From contig OW121855.1 of the NCBI GenBank assembly GCA_933228895.1, forward strand, positions 32,936,698 through 33,000,697: DNA of 64,000 bases, read 5' to 3'. The notes below the pieces were generated by a model. That model was given only the letters and a program-made list of their open reading frames with translations. It had not been told where the DNA came from and did not search any database. The stretch comes from Platycnemis pennipes (taxonomy: Eukaryota > Arthropoda > Insecta > Odonata > Platycnemididae). Every line of letters starts with the position of its first letter. Within the stretch, counting starts at the first letter, position 1. Positions 46,770 through 58,963 of this stretch are shown here, one piece after another. A program made the translations under genes and the position numbers.

Positions 46770-47700
46770 GGTGTTACGTGAAATTCACAGGTTAAAAAAG
46801 TAACTAAAACCCTGCTAATTACTGCCCTTTGTAGCTTTAACATCCATTAGCGAAATAAGAAGTTAATTGCGGCGTTGGGCAGCGTTAAAATAGAGAGAAA
46901 GGCGCTGAGATAAATGAGTCATTTGGTGGATGAAGCAAGTAATTACAGACAGTGGTATATTGAAGGTTGTAACAGAAGTATAATGCTGGACAAAGGAGAA
47001 TTAGGAAGAGATAGAATTCGTAAAGAATGAAGAATTACATACGGTGAACAAAATAGGAGAATAGAAGGGGAAACGTTGAAAAACTTCCAATACAGTAGAA
47101 GAAGTTGAAGGAAGCTACTGCGACCTGTGAAATAATTTTAATCCAGCAGCAGAATTAAGAATTATTTCCAAGCTGCTGTTGCTCCACTTAGTTAAACATG
47201 ACGTATTTGTTTGTTTGATAGTCATATAGAAAGCCTCACCTTAAGAATCTATTTCGCTAATTGCTGATAATCTACGCTTCCCAAACACCAGCTTACCAAC
47301 CAGCTTAGATGTGAGTTCATACGCGCCCGCCTACAGAGATTTAAATATACCGATTTTACCTACATCTTTTCCGTCACTTGTAGACTAGAGAAGTGTTCTT
47401 CACTAACCGTCAAGTATACATCTAATCATACCACTTAGGTAGACCTGTTATATTACGAAATCATTCCTTCGCCATATAATTTACAAACCACACGAGGAGG
47501 TTAAGGCATAAAGCCCATGAATAGATTTTCAATTCAAATTTTCGTTGCGACACATTGCGGAAAATGGCTTTGAAACGCATGTTTCTATCTGTGAGCAATC
47601 ACTCTTCGTTTAGCTTGCATAAGCGCAGGAAAATCACCAAATTAAAGATGATCAGAGGAGCATTAACCGAAGGTGCTGAACCAGTGGACTAAGTCATTAG
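46770..47700. other. Stretch without recognised genes
   Basis: No reverse-transcriptase motif was found upstream of the LINE start, which confirms the 5' truncation. No other feature was seen. Confidence 0.45.
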
Positions 47701-48693
47701 TTCTTTTGCCTAGCGATCATAAAGGGCCCCGGAGACGAGTTATCCTCTTGGCTTCCGGTCTCATGCGGTGTCCCACAAGGCTCTGTCCTCGGACCTCTTC
47801 TGTTTACATTGTACACCCTTGACTTGCCAAAAAGTATTAAATATTCTAAGTATATGCTTTATGCGGATGACTTACAAATTTACATTCATTCCCCTCTTGA
47901 TGAACTCCCACATTACGTCGATGAAATTAACTGTGATATTTGTTCTATCGGCGAGTGGGCCAAAATCAACTGCCTTCAGTTAAACCCAATTAAAACGCAA
48001 GCAATCATTTTTGGTAATATTAGACTTTTAAACAGTATTGTTTATGATCGCCTTCCACCTTTGCGTGTTAGTTCGACTACTGTTCAAATCAAAAAGACTG
48101 TTCGTTACCTGGGACTTACTCTATCATCAACCTTGTCCTGGGATCAGCATGTTCTTGAAATATGTAATAAAGGTAATAAGACTCTCTATTTACTCAAGTT
48201 GCATAAGAAAAATCTTCCTTTTTCTACCAGAGTTATGCTTGTAACTTCACGTATATTTCCAATTATGGATTACTGTATATTAGTCTATAGTGATTTAACA
48301 AATACTCTTAATATGCATCTTCAGCGATTACTTAACAGTTGTATTAGATTTATATTCGACCTACGCAGAGATGATCATGTATCTAAGTACGCAGCTGAGC
48401 TGAATGGGCTACCACTTGACTCCCGAAGGAAATACTTCATGGGGTCTTTCCTCTTCTCCCTCTTCCGCAATCGAAATCCTGAGTACCTACTTAACCTCTT
48501 CACTCCTAGGTCATGTGTTTCTCAAAGAATAACTCGCACCGACCTTAGCCTTTTTCACATTCCATATTCTCGTACCAACCTCTACCTTAATTCCTTCCTT
48601 ATAACGGCTTCCAGATTTTGGAACTCGCTGCCCCTCCACATTAAATCCTCCTCCTCCCTCCAATCCTTCAAAATGAAATTGTATTTCTATTGA
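47701..48693 (+). CDS. Reverse transcriptase C-terminal part of a CR1/L2-like LINE
   Basis: The frame is open for 330 codons to the TGA at 48691-48693, with no stop or frameshift. It starts inside the enzyme: [20 protein letters not shown] (motif B, from about 47743), then [17 protein letters not shown] (the catalytic YADD motif, 47854 onward), [18 protein letters not shown] (thumb-proximal block), [17 protein letters not shown], and a C-terminal [20 protein letters not shown]. The order and spacing agree with ORF2 of non-LTR retrotransposons. The codons before about 47729 probably come from flanking DNA. No start codon belongs to this piece, since the endonuclease and N-terminal reverse transcriptase are missing. 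The uninterrupted frame suggests a young insertion. Confidence 0.9.
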   Translation, partial: FFCLAIIKGPGDELSSWLPVSCGVPQGSVLGPLLFTLYTLDLPKSIKYSKYMLYADDLQIYIHSPLDELPHYVDEINCDICSIGEWAKINCLQLNPIKTQAIIFGNIRLLNSIVYDRLPPLRVSSTTVQIKKTVRYLGLTLSSTLSWDQHVLEICNKGNKTLYLLKLHKKNLPFSTRVMLVTSRIFPIMDYCILVYSDLTNTLNMHLQRLLNSCIRFIFDLRRDDHVSKYAAELNGLPLDSRRKYFMGSFLFSLFRNRNPEYLLNLFTPRSCVSQRITRTDLSLFHIPYSRTNLYLNSFLITASRFWNSLPLHIKSSSSLQSFKMKLYFY

Positions 48694-48890
48694 AATAATC
48701 GACATTAAATTGTGTCAATTTCGTTCATTAATATATTTTGGCGTTTAATTGGTCTAATTTCTGTATTTATTATGTTAATTATGTATGTGTAATTCTGAAT
48801 TGTGTTTATTTGAGCAGAATGTGCATTTTTGCTATAATGTATTTGCTCTTATGGGTTACCCCAGAGCATTAATAAATATTTCATTCATTC
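47716..48890 (+). mobile_element. 5'-truncated CR1/L2-like LINE with intact reverse-transcriptase frame and ATTC tail
   Basis: The fragment begins within the reverse transcriptase and ends with AATAAATATTTCATTCATTC, an AATAAA signal followed by a short ATTC-repeat tail typical of CR1/L2-type LINEs. ATCATAAAGGGCC at 47716-47728 and ATCATAGAAGCC at 48891-48902 may be an imperfect target duplication, which would place the truncation at the left copy. The 3' untranslated part is about 200 bp. Confidence 0.85.
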
Positions 48891-48904
48891 ATCATAGAAG
48901 CCAT

Positions 48905-49365
48905 CTGTTTTGTCAATAGCACCCTGGCGTAATTATGATAACCGTGATATAAGAGCCTATGACTGACCAATACAGAGTGTGTGCTTCATTGTTTCTACTT
49001 CGTGACTGTGTGACTTCTGAATTTGCACCTTACGTGACAAGCGCACGACTCGCGTATTCCTCTGACGATAGTACGATTGATTACCATAGTAACATCGGTG
49101 TCACTTTTGATCAGTTCCAACGTTATAATTAACTGTACATATTAGAAAACACGGCAATTCATTATCCGGTAGCATATCTTGTCCTGTTAACCGCGGGGTT
49201 TTACGAAGGAGTTGTCGAAAGAACTTTCGAATGCTTAAAATTAACAACTTTATGGTTTCATTTATTTCTCAGATTATATGACCTCAGCCCGCTCCAATAG
49301 AACTCAGTTTTGAACTTGAATCAAACTACGGCCCTTGTGCTTCACGGGAAAAATTCATGCGACTC
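48905..49365. other. AT-rich stretch, nothing recognised
   Basis: No gene is supported and no repeat partner was found. Confidence 0.5.
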
Positions 49366-49370
49366 AGAAC

Positions 49371-49510
49371 CCCAAATTTCAACTCATTGGAAAATCCAAA
49401 TTCCCAAATTCTCTTCGACTAAACTAGCCTTTCTCTTTACCAAAAATTTCAACCTGTTCTGTTGGCTTACATCATAGCAACTTATTTGATAAAACTCATC
49501 AAACTTCGTG
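49371..49510 (+). repeat. Diverged direct repeat, copy 1 (partner 49722-49862)
   Basis: Shared words in order are CC.AAATTTC.AC.CATTGG, AAAATCCAAA, CTTC.GACTA.A.TAG.CTTT, then GTTGGCTTACATCATAG and AACTTATTTGATAAA. The same words occur about 351 bp downstream with roughly one change in five bases. Confidence 0.75.
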
Positions 49511-49721
49511 AAGGATATTAGGGTTTTACCTCTAATACACTAGCTTCTTTTATTTATTCTCTATTGTAAATTATATCCTTCACTGATATTGGCTAATGAT
49601 AAAGAGTTCATTTAGATCTTTTAAAACATGATCCTAAAATTAACCATCGAGGAAACGTATTGAACTGGTTATTCGGCCAAATGTCCAAGTAATCATCAAT
49701 CAGATTTTTTATTTCGAAGAT

Positions 49722-49862
49722 CCCTAAATTTCGACACATTGGAAAATCCAAAGACCTGGATACCTTCTGACTAGATTAGGCTTTCGTTTTATGAAACATT
49801 TAAAACTCTCTAGTTGGCTTGCATCATAGTAACATATTAGATAAATATCATTAAATCTCATC
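49722..49862 (+). repeat. Diverged direct repeat, copy 2 (partner 49371-49510)
   Basis: This copy matches copy 1 in the same orientation (ACATTGGAAAATCCAAAG, CTGACTAGATTAGGCTTTCG, GTTGGCTTGCATCATAGTAA). A local tandem duplication or two insertions of one element would both explain it. Confidence 0.75.
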
Positions 49863-49869
49863 CTCTCTA

Positions 49870-50900
49870 AGCAATTTTTTCCATTGGCATTGGCATTTAT
49901 GCGAGTGCGCATAAATAGAGGGGAAAGCCCAAAAACATACCAAATTTTCCATTTTTTTTGTCAATCTCCTCTAAAATACTCTATACTTGACGATCTATAG
50001 TAACCAGCTTTATCGCCTATCATTTGTCTTCCATGTCGTCCATTGCACGTTTTTCATTCTCTTCCATGACCACATTTCTGAAGCCTCCTTTTTATTCTTG
50101 TTCACCCTTCTAGCCTAGGTATCAGATTAGCAGAACGCCACGATACGTAAAAAGATTCTATAGACATAAATAACGTGTAAATATCTTTCTAAAACGATTT
50201 AGGAGCCAAATAGTTTGGATCTATATGATAAATTTGCTGATCCAAATCAAAATTTATAAAATTAGTAAAAAGACTACCGGGGTACAAAAAACTTTATTCT
50301 CTTACTTTATGGGAAAACATATCTATGAAAGAAGATAGCCGTAAAAATTTTTCCTAAACGGGCTATGATTATTTCAAAGGCTATCGCTAACTATTTGAAT
50401 TAAAAGAACGTTTCAAATGTCATATCCGTAGGAAAAATCCATGGAAAACTAATTTTGTGAATCAAATCATTGGATTCGATGGCTTAAATAATCGACCTAC
50501 TGCCTTCAATGCCGGAATGTTCTGGAATTAGTCATCATTTGCAAGTGACTGAGATACATTAGGGCCACCAGCGCGTGACGACATTTGCGCGAGCCGAATG
50601 GGAGAGCTAACCGCAGTCACGCAGGGCCCACCGCCACCCGGAACTCGCAATTCCACCGTTAAACAAATGAAAACTAAACCGCAACCCTCCATTGTATCGA
50701 ATGGGAACCGGAACGCGAGGAAGAAGAAAGAGAGGCGGAAATGAATTGGATTTTGTCTAAATGGGAAACGATGAATATTCAATTTCATCATTAGAAACAT
50801 TCGTCGCAATGGTTATTCGAAAAAGTAACATTTTTCGCTGCTGCGCACATTCAAGGAGAAACGTCTTAAATTAATTCAATGGAACTTTCATAACTGAACT
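49870..50900. other. Stretch without recognised genes
   Basis: A GC-richer part at 50560-50760 gives a 93-codon minus frame without a recognised domain. The rest is AT-rich. Confidence 0.45.
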
Positions 50901-50904
50901 CCAT

Positions 50905-50987
50905 GTGCGATGGAATTATTCATTCTTACCTTGGGCATAGCCATTGTGAAAAAAGGTGTTTTGGTAGCTTTCGCGACTGTAATTACT
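50905..50987 (+). repeat. Direct repeat copy 1, truncated duplicate of an exon-like sequence
   Basis: These 83 bp match 51584-51666 at 81 positions. The shared reading frame encodes MELFILTLG, then (I here, M in copy 2), then AIVKKGVLVAF and a TVIT end. After TVIT the frame soon hits a stop in this copy. Upstream flanks differ. Both differences change an amino acid, so there is no sign of codon-level constraint. Confidence 0.9.
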
Positions 50988-51520
50988 TTCAGAACAGATA
51001 GGTATTAAATTTCCCGCCATTTATTGTGAGAAGACACATTCCAAGGAACAACCTATTTTATAGCATTTAAATCTCGAAAGACACTGGTTTTCTAATGCAT
51101 AGGTGGTAATGGCCAGTGAGATGGATGAATATGTGTTGAACTATGATATATATACTATCAAAAATCTCGGAAATGCGTAGCTGCAAAACTTTATCAGATT
51201 TACTGTGGTTGAAATAGTTTTTTCAATGTAAAAAATTAGTAAGAACACAAATATACTCCTTAACCCAAACAAAATTAAAGTAGGTATTAGAAAAAAATAT
51301 CCTCAACAAAAGCAAAATCCGGTCGAATATTAAACGCCGTTGCACGGTAGTAAAATGTTTGCAGGCAGAAAATATCTGGCCATGCACTTATCAGCCAATT
51401 GAAATGTAAAACATGCATACAAATAGGTAGCAAATGCGTTAAAAAATTTGATGACTTGTTGAATAAATGTAGGTTATGAGCATCCTTTGTGTTTTTGCAT
51501 TATAAATGATATTGTAGCAG

Positions 51521-51691
51521 GGAAACCTCGAATACCGTATCATGAAATAAAAACGATGGTCAGTTGTTCGCTTCAAATTTCAAGTGCGATGGAATTATTC
51601 ATTCTTACCTTGGGCATGGCCATTGTGAAAAAAGGTGTTTTGGTAGCTTTCACGACTGTAATTACTGGAGTGTTTATTGCAAAATGCTTAC
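51521..51691 (+). CDS. Candidate hydrophobic first coding exon of an unidentified gene
   Basis: TTGTAGCAG at 51512-51520 is a good 3' splice site and TTAC followed by GTGAGTAT (51692 onward) a good 5' splice site. The 171-bp interval is open in one frame. An ATG at 51556 has A at -3 and G at +4. Translation gives MVSCSLQISSA, then MELFILTLGMAIVKKGVLVA, then FTTVITGVFIAKCL, which contains two hydrophobic stretches separated by KK, possibly a signal peptide or membrane segments. I do not recognise the family. Most of the coding part is duplicated at 50905-50987. No partner exon was found, so this may be chance. Confidence 0.3.
51584..51666 (+). repeat. Direct repeat copy 2 (partner 50905-50987)
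   Basis: This copy lies 679 bp downstream of copy 1 with two mismatches in 83 bp. It is inside the candidate exon at 51521-51691. Confidence 0.9.
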
Positions 51692-51699
51692 GTGAGTAT

Positions 51700-54600
51700 T
51701 TTTTGAGTTAAAAATTTTTTCTTGATAGTGCACCTTAGAGCGAGCCAAATTTTTCTGAATGCTTTTGTAAAATTATTTTATTCCTCTTATTTTCAAATCA
51801 GCTACCACAAACATATGATTAACACTTATTATGAGATATAGATATAATGCCGCTATGAACCCTGGGTTTGGTCATCGTATTATAGACCTGAAACGCCATA
51901 GTTGAAATATTTTTCCTTTGCCATACTACATTGATTTTTATCTCAACATCCATGTTCACTGAACGGTAAAAAATTGTGAAAAAGCAACTAATGACTCAGC
52001 ACAGCATACGCAATTTCCACTGAATAAGGGGATTGCAAGGCCTGCATTTCGTGGCCGACTAAGGGCGCTGAATTCTATCGTTTCATACAAGGTCAGCTAT
52101 ATCCCAGCGTGCACCTAACTTCAGTCGTTATTTGAGCGACCCAGGGGTGGCCACTAAGGAGGGTAGCACAGTTTCCTTTGGCCCTGGACTCAACAAAGGG
52201 GTCATCCGTGTGCGGAAACGGAAAATTTACGTGAAGGGAACAAAGGGAATGAGGTCGTAAGAAGGAGACAGAGGCTTGAGGCCCTTTACGTTTACTCTCC
52301 GCTGCACAATGTAGCTCCACGATCAAGAACCTTACTTCTAACAATTATATTGATTTACTCCATTTTAGGAGCTGAAACAAGAAAAGGATGATGTCAGTAT
52401 AATAAAGAGCTGTACAAAACATCACCGTGCTGCACTGTAGCGCTCTTTAATAACAGAAAAGTTATATCAATTTTTATGACATTTTTTGCAGAAATATTTT
52501 ATTTGATTGAGTCGAAATATGATTTATTCCAGATGTTTATGATTTATTCTCATTGATGATTTCAAGGTATCAATTTAAAGGAAGTTCACAGAATGCGGTA
52601 CAATTGTTGGACCAAATGCAGGAATAAAAAAAGTATGTAATTATTATCTCTGCAGGGAAAAGAGTTGCCAAATGGAAGTAATTTGTAACGTGTGAAGATT
52701 CAAAGAAAGCATAGCTATGCTACTAAACTGAATTTTTTCTTAAAACTACAGTCTATACTAACTCGTATATTTTAAATGAATAATATATAAAATGTGTGAC
52801 GTATTTCACCGAAGTAGGTACAAATTAAAAGAATTAATCTTTTAAATATTTCATTGTGAATCATTAAGGGTCGGCAATCTGGTGTCTGCCGTTTATTTAA
52901 ACAACAGGGGAACATTTATAATTGTGGAGCAGGTAGAGGTTACGAGAAAAAAAATTTTGGTTTCGTTAATAGAAGTGTTCCGTAGTAGCTCTCTTCTGCC
53001 ATATGGTATTTTTAAAAAAATTTAGCGAATTCTTGAGGCTAAAGAGCGATACTTTGTTTACTCGATGTGTAATAGGATGTATACGGCGTCATCCGTATTT
53101 GTATGCACCCCGCTATAAATTTATGCCGTGCAGCGTTGCGTCATAAGTGCCCCTGGAGCTTTTTCTCCACGCACGGGTTGTTCCATTTGGAAGGGAGTGG
53201 TCGCACATAAATTTAATTAATCATTGCGTAGAGGAAAAAACATCTTGTGAAGTGACCTCAAACAGATGCTCAATATTGCACAATGGAATCGACAGATTGT
53301 GGAGCAGTGATTCCCGAAAATGTGGAGCAGTTTGTTTCATTGCTTTATAAACCAAATCAAACCAAAAAAATGTGCGGTTTTATGATATGACTTAGGATTT
53401 TGGTTTCAGTATGTATATTTCTCAATTTAATTTAAGTTAATAGAGTCGATGAAATATACTGAGAGAACGTGAAATAACTTTTACTCAAACTCATGAATAT
53501 CGAGTATCGTAAATGATATAGAGTTAGCAAAAAACTAATACATCATAGCTACGAAGCGGTGAAAATGTTACATATCTTATATATAAAAATGAAATCCATG
53601 ACTATCTGAGGAAAATGTCTAGAACTAAACATGTATACAACACATCAGCAATTTTGGAACTATCGTCTAACATGGTATTCTGAATTGAAAGGATTCGCAG
53701 GAGTTGGCATTGAGCATTATCCTTTCTTCTTTTCGGGGTTAATCGGCAAGTTCCCTGGGTCTTGGAAAATATATTTTCTTCACCAATGGAAAAAAATTAA
53801 GCAACAGAAAAAACTTGTTTGTATTTTCTTGCGGACGAAAATGACGAACGACCCTTTTGTTCGTCTGCCCTTATTTTCTGCCTTTCTTACCCGACGCCCG
53901 AAGGAGAAAAGAAAAGACGGTGGATTTAAGGAACCTTTTTCAAAAGTTTCATCCGTAAAATATGACCAGGAGATTTGAGCAAAATGGTGCCTATCTGTAG
54001 GGAAATGCCATTTGGGAAGGACGAGGTACGCGGACCTCATGAATTCTCCACAAACAAAAGAGATATGGGGAATAAAGGACGTGAACCTTCCCTCTCTCCA
54101 TTCGTCCAAGTTCTCAAAGCGGCTTCCGACCTTCGTTTCATATTCTCACCGGAATAAAATTGACATTTCCCAAAAGACCCGGCGACTCCTTATCAAACAC
54201 ATGTGCTCTCAAAAGGTAAAGAAATCACATATATTTGTTCATCCATGAATAGAGGTATCTTTCCATGGATAAAAGGTTATTTCTCATAAAAATCCCTCAG
54301 ACAAACACACGTCTTTCTTGCTGTTCACTTATTGATCTAAAGAAAAAAGGTGATTACTCTTATTCACATGTTCACATACATTTGTGATATATTATTTGTA
54401 GCGTGTCAAATACAATCAATTTTAACCACACACATACCACCACAAGATAATCTGCCTTGAAGAAGGATGTTTTGCAAATAATACCACCAATATTGAGGAA
54501 ACCTACATTAAGTGTTTCATGCCCCTGATTCATAAAATAAGGTTCATATTCATCGCAGGTATGTCCTTTGCCTTTCCCTTCTGATGATTCACTGACAAAA

Positions 54601-56405
54601 GAGAAAAAGCTCCATACATATGAATGATCTCACCATTATCGCCGGACTTGCGTCATTTTAAATTATTGAATTTGAACAATTTCTTCACCGTTAAACAAAC
54701 CTTGAGAATCAAGTGTAGTTTTTATAAATCTGGAGTAGGTAGCACTTACCAGGGTTAAATGTTTGGCTTCGTTAAAAGCATTAATTTGTAGTAACTCTGT
54801 TCATCTAAATGGTAAAAATGTATCATTCTCCACCCATAATTGACCTAGGAAACTCATAGCTCGTCGCAAAGTAAAACTAAACGTCACCACTAATATTAAC
54901 TCACCAGCAGCTTATAATAGCAGATTAAAACTATAAAATGTCACTTTCGAGATTGTGTATAACTTTCTACGTTGTGAACCAAAAGGCAATAATTAAAAAC
55001 AACAATTTTTAAAATAGATTAAGAACTTAATATAAAAAGTTCTTATATTATTATAATGTAATTTCGAGAGTTTGCAACCCTAGTTTTATGGCATTTTTAA
55101 TCGTGGCAATAGAAATAAGTAGTTCTACTTTCCATGCAGATTCATAATGCGAATGTAAATTCGTAAATATGGTATTCATACATCCCAAAATAGTTCAATA
55201 TGTTTCCGAGACGTAATTGCGTTACAAATGGTGCACAACTCTTATCTTTACATCGAAAAAAGGTGTAAATTTTCCCTCTTTTGTGAATACTTCAAATGCC
55301 TGCTTGGGTTTTCCACGTAATAAATCTCCGACTGTCAAACCAATGCGCAACTTCAAAGGCGTTCACTACCTAGCACTCCAGCAGTGGGGAAATTTTTATG
55401 GACGCTCTAAACCCCTATCCCTTCTTTCGCCTGAAGATAGATTGAGCGCAGTATCGGCATACATGGGACCCATCCGCATTTTGTATGAACCGCGTCCGAG
55501 CTGAGCGTGGGGGGGGGTGAAAACCGATTTGCTTTTATGACGCCCCCCCATCTTTCCCCTGGCCCCAGGGATACCCGATTTATTTATTCGTCCCCGTTCG
55601 ATTTCAAGGCATGGATAAGAAACTATGCCGATGCCTTTTCTGCGCGTACAAGATCATCGACATGATTGAAAACGAAGGCTCAAAAATCTGTTCCCTCTCC
55701 AGGATGGAAGAGAGAAGAGAAAGAGAAAGTGTGGGAAGGAGGTATCTTAGCTCTACTTCATGTGTACCCATTCTCAATCGATTCTGCAAATTAATCTCAT
55801 TTATGGAGGTACCTTTCACATTTAATCTCCTCCATCGTGTTTTACTCATACAATGTCCATGATAAAATTCTCATTATAATTGCGGTTTACTGCCTTTTTT
55901 CTTTATTTGTATCCCTCGGCAGTAAATTTTCCAGACATTTACTCCTTATTAATTTCTTCTAATAAAATGAGTACAATATGGGTATGCTGTTGTTGTTCAT
56001 TTAGAGATAAATAATACATGTCGTAAGTTAATTTTCTTAAATTTCCGACAAATTTGCTTACTTCTACTCCAACTATTATAAAAGTTTCTTTGAGTACGTC
56101 TTAATTACCAAGTAATATTTTATATTTTATTTTTTTATTATTTAGTGAGTAACCCTTGGGGCACGAGCATCCGTGGAAGTGAACCGCCACATCATACGAT
56201 ATAATAGCGTGTATTTTCACATTTACCTCGGGAGTTCATGTAAATATAAATTAAGTTGCATTTTGCATGCCTTGGATAGATTAATAAAATACAAAGACAA
56301 AGTAAATTGAGAAGATAAAATATAAAATAGTTAGGACGAATAAAGGATTGCGGCTTTTTGAATTTCGATGAACCATCTTAATTATTAATGGTTTCAATTA
56401 ATGAC
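51700..56405. other. Long stretch without recognised genes
   Basis: Frames of up to 115 codons occur (for example 53631-53978 plus and 53780-54109 minus, overlapping each other), none with a domain. A G8 run lies near 55509. No RNA gene or clear repeat partner was found in these 4.7 kb. Confidence 0.4.
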
Positions 56406-56414
56406 AATTCACAT

Positions 56415-56745
56415 CACCGTAGCTACGCATCATCATTATCAAGGGTCAACAATCCTAGGATTGGTTTGACGCAGCCCTCCACTCGATTCTTCTATCGGAC
56501 AACCTCTTCATATCAACGTAGTTATTCTCTTTCGCGTCCTTTACGACCTGTCCTATGTAACTCATACGAGGTCTGCCTTTTCCATTCTTCCCGTTCACTT
56601 TTCCTTCAACGATTGTCTTCATCAGGCCATCGTGTCTTAAGATGTGGCCGATTAAGTTGTCCCGTCTTCTTTTTATAGTCTTCAGCAAGACTTCTCTTTT
56701 CTCCCACTCTTCTTAGGACTTTTTCATTTGTCACTCTGTCGGTCA
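56415..56745 (-). pseudogene. Non-LTR retrotransposon 3' end, second copy
   Basis: Read on the minus strand from 56745 it gives DRVTNEKVLRRVGEKRSL, then after a frameshift LLKTIKRRRDNLIGHILRHD, EGKVNGKNGKGRPRMSYI, and DMKRLSDRRIEWRAASNQS, followed by a GATAATGATGATG tail. This is the C-terminal region of the same type of non-LTR polyprotein as at 15128-15735, better preserved at its end. Only about 110 codons remain, so it is a strongly 5'-truncated dead copy. The clade is uncertain. Confidence 0.85.
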
Positions 56746-56919
56746 GCTACGCATAGATCAACCAATATGACAGAATAACAATAGAAATCAAACAGGAAAA
56801 AGTAAAAACAACATGGGGAGCTGAGTGGGGTAAGATAAATTAGTGAATACTGAATTCAGGCATAATGGATGACAATTCGTAAACCTTGCAATTCCGCGTT
56901 CCCTATCCACTGTGAAAGA

Positions 56920-57320
56920 TGGAGAGAAGGAGAGAGAGAGAGGGAGGGGGCGGTGTTTTCCCCGGAGTTATGATGTCCAGTTTTCACTATGTGGGCACCC
57001 TAGGGAAAGCCGAGTGAGAAGGGTAAGAGAGAGGGCGAAAAACAGAAATAATTCTTCTCCCCTTTTCTGAGGAACCTCCCTGGAAAATACGCCGTCCCGC
57101 CCATGACGGAAAAGAGGGGCAGGCCGGGAAGAAATTATGGCCAAGACCGTCGGGAGGAGAAGGGATGGGAGTAGAAAAGAGAGGAGAGAGAGCAGTGAAG
57201 CGGATCCAATTCCGAAAGTTCCCGTCCTTTCCTTTCGAAAGGGAGAAGGGTAGCATGAAGGGCCCGACGAAACAAGCGAAGGATGAGGGGGCAGGGGAGG
57301 GAGGGAGAGGAAAGGTGAGG
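56920..57320. other. Purine-rich island
   Basis: The island begins with a (GA)n tract (GGAGAGAGAGAGAGGGAGGG, about 56930-56949) and continues G/A-rich to about 57320. Its minus strand gives a 156-codon frame of low complexity with no domain. Confidence 0.4.
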
Positions 57321-57324
57321 TATC

Positions 57325-58525
57325 GGAATCTTAGAGAATGGAACACGATAATTGAAAAAAAATGAAAGAAAAATGTTGGTGCGCCTCCGCATCTATCGGT
57401 TTGACGTGGATTTTTAATTAATAAGACTGTTACGGAGGAAGGATTCCGACCATCCACAAACTCAGAATGTTGATTAATCTTAATTCAAAAGTCCACCCAA
57501 CGCCCGTGCATGAATTGACGTAGGTATTTCCTTGCATTAAAATGACACAGCCTATAAAAATAAATTTAAAAAACGCCACACCAAACGCCTTCGAGAGGAA
57601 TTCTTTAACTATTTTAAGGAAAACTGTACGTCAGTAAATTTTTACTTTTTTTTAATCGAAGTTATGAAAAACTCTTTTCAGTCGTTTTGGAAATGATTCA
57701 TATAAAATTCCTTATTTATTTCTCAATACTATCATTTATTCAATAGATATTCATTTGTTGCATTGTCATTATTATTTGAACTGAGAAACAGGGAATGAAT
57801 TTCTTTTTATGTACCTTTCGTCCCAAATAACCAAGGGCTAGGACCCTCCCACCCTGTAGCTTATTGTGTTATTTTCGGTGTGTTTACGCTTTTTTTCATC
57901 AAACTGGATGAAAAAACTCTCAGTATCACGTTGTGTGCGTGAAAGAACGTAATTATTTGATGCAGAGTAAAATGGATGATGGAAACTCTCCTTTGAATGC
58001 AAGCAAGTCACGTGATCAAGCTCTAACTGCACGATGCCTTTGCTACCACGAGATGCGATTCTCAATAAGTGCATTTCTCGTATGACCACGTACTAGACTT
58101 TAGCATTCGTGGCAACAGGCAATGATAGAAGCTGCTCGAAGCAAATAGTACGGAGGTCGAGGATCCTGGCACAACTTCACCCGGCAATAGAGACTTCCTC
58201 GCATCCTTCATTAATCCATTTCTCCCAATCCTATGTTGAGGAGCTGGATTCTAAGATGCACTAGCATTCAATCTGGGTGTTTTTTTATGTAAAAAATTTA
58301 AACGCATCTCAAAGCCTCCCACAATTATATTTCAGCCATTTTTAAACAACGCCAACAGCAAAAACGTATTTTTTCCCGAGGCACGACTCATTTTTTCTTT
58401 GGTTTATAATTTAATGATCAAATCAAGCATCATGTTTTATTCACGTGTATTCTGTTCTAAAGAAAATTTATATAGGCTCTTATTCAGCAAGGACTCGACA
58501 TTCTCAAATTCCAGAAACGTCGAGT
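57325..58525. other. Stretch without recognised genes
   Basis: An 83-codon minus frame at 57838-58089 begins MVIREMHLLRIASRG and is not low-complexity, but I recognise no domain in it. The rest is AT-rich. Confidence 0.4.
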
Positions 58526-58529
58526 GCAT

Positions 58530-58625
58530 GACGTCAAAGCCTCAAAAAGTCGACAATTTTTCATGCGAAAATAACGGCTTTTGAAGACGCTGAAATCTAA
58601 ATGTCGTCTTTTTTGAGGCTCAAAA
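58530..58625. repeat. Short inverted repeat
   Basis: AGCCTCAAAAAGTCGAC (about 58539-58555) is matched on the opposite strand by AGCCTCAAAAAAGACGAC (complement at about 58602-58619). The loop is about 50 bp. No second copy was found. Confidence 0.5.
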
Positions 58626-58963
58626 GAGTCGAGAATTTTGAGAAAAGGTCCAAATTTCGGTTTCCTCATTCATATATCTTTGCTAAATTTTACCCGTTCG
58701 CTCAAATGGTGGAGTGTTCAATGGATCCCTCCAAGGTTCCACAGTACAGGGAAGATTGTGGCTGGGAATGTCATAAACGAGTTCGAATGCGGAAGAACTA
58801 AAATTTGTTTCACTATGAAGAACCACTTCCAAATATTCACGCCAGAAACGACCTATATCCATAGTAGTTCTATCAGTATGACAATTCTATAAAATTTCAC
58901 GTGCAACGCTGTAAGAATAGGTTAGAATAGTTATAGTAGGGAAAGGTGACCTACAACTTAGAC

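Noticed and set aside
53631..54157. Overlapping frames of 60-115 codons at 53.6-54.2 kb as a host gene
   Set aside because: Opposite-strand frames of equal length overlap each other, none shows a domain, and no convincing splice structure was seen.
56987..57457. 156-codon minus-strand open frame
   Set aside because: It lies on the complement of a purine-rich island, is low-complexity and has no domain.
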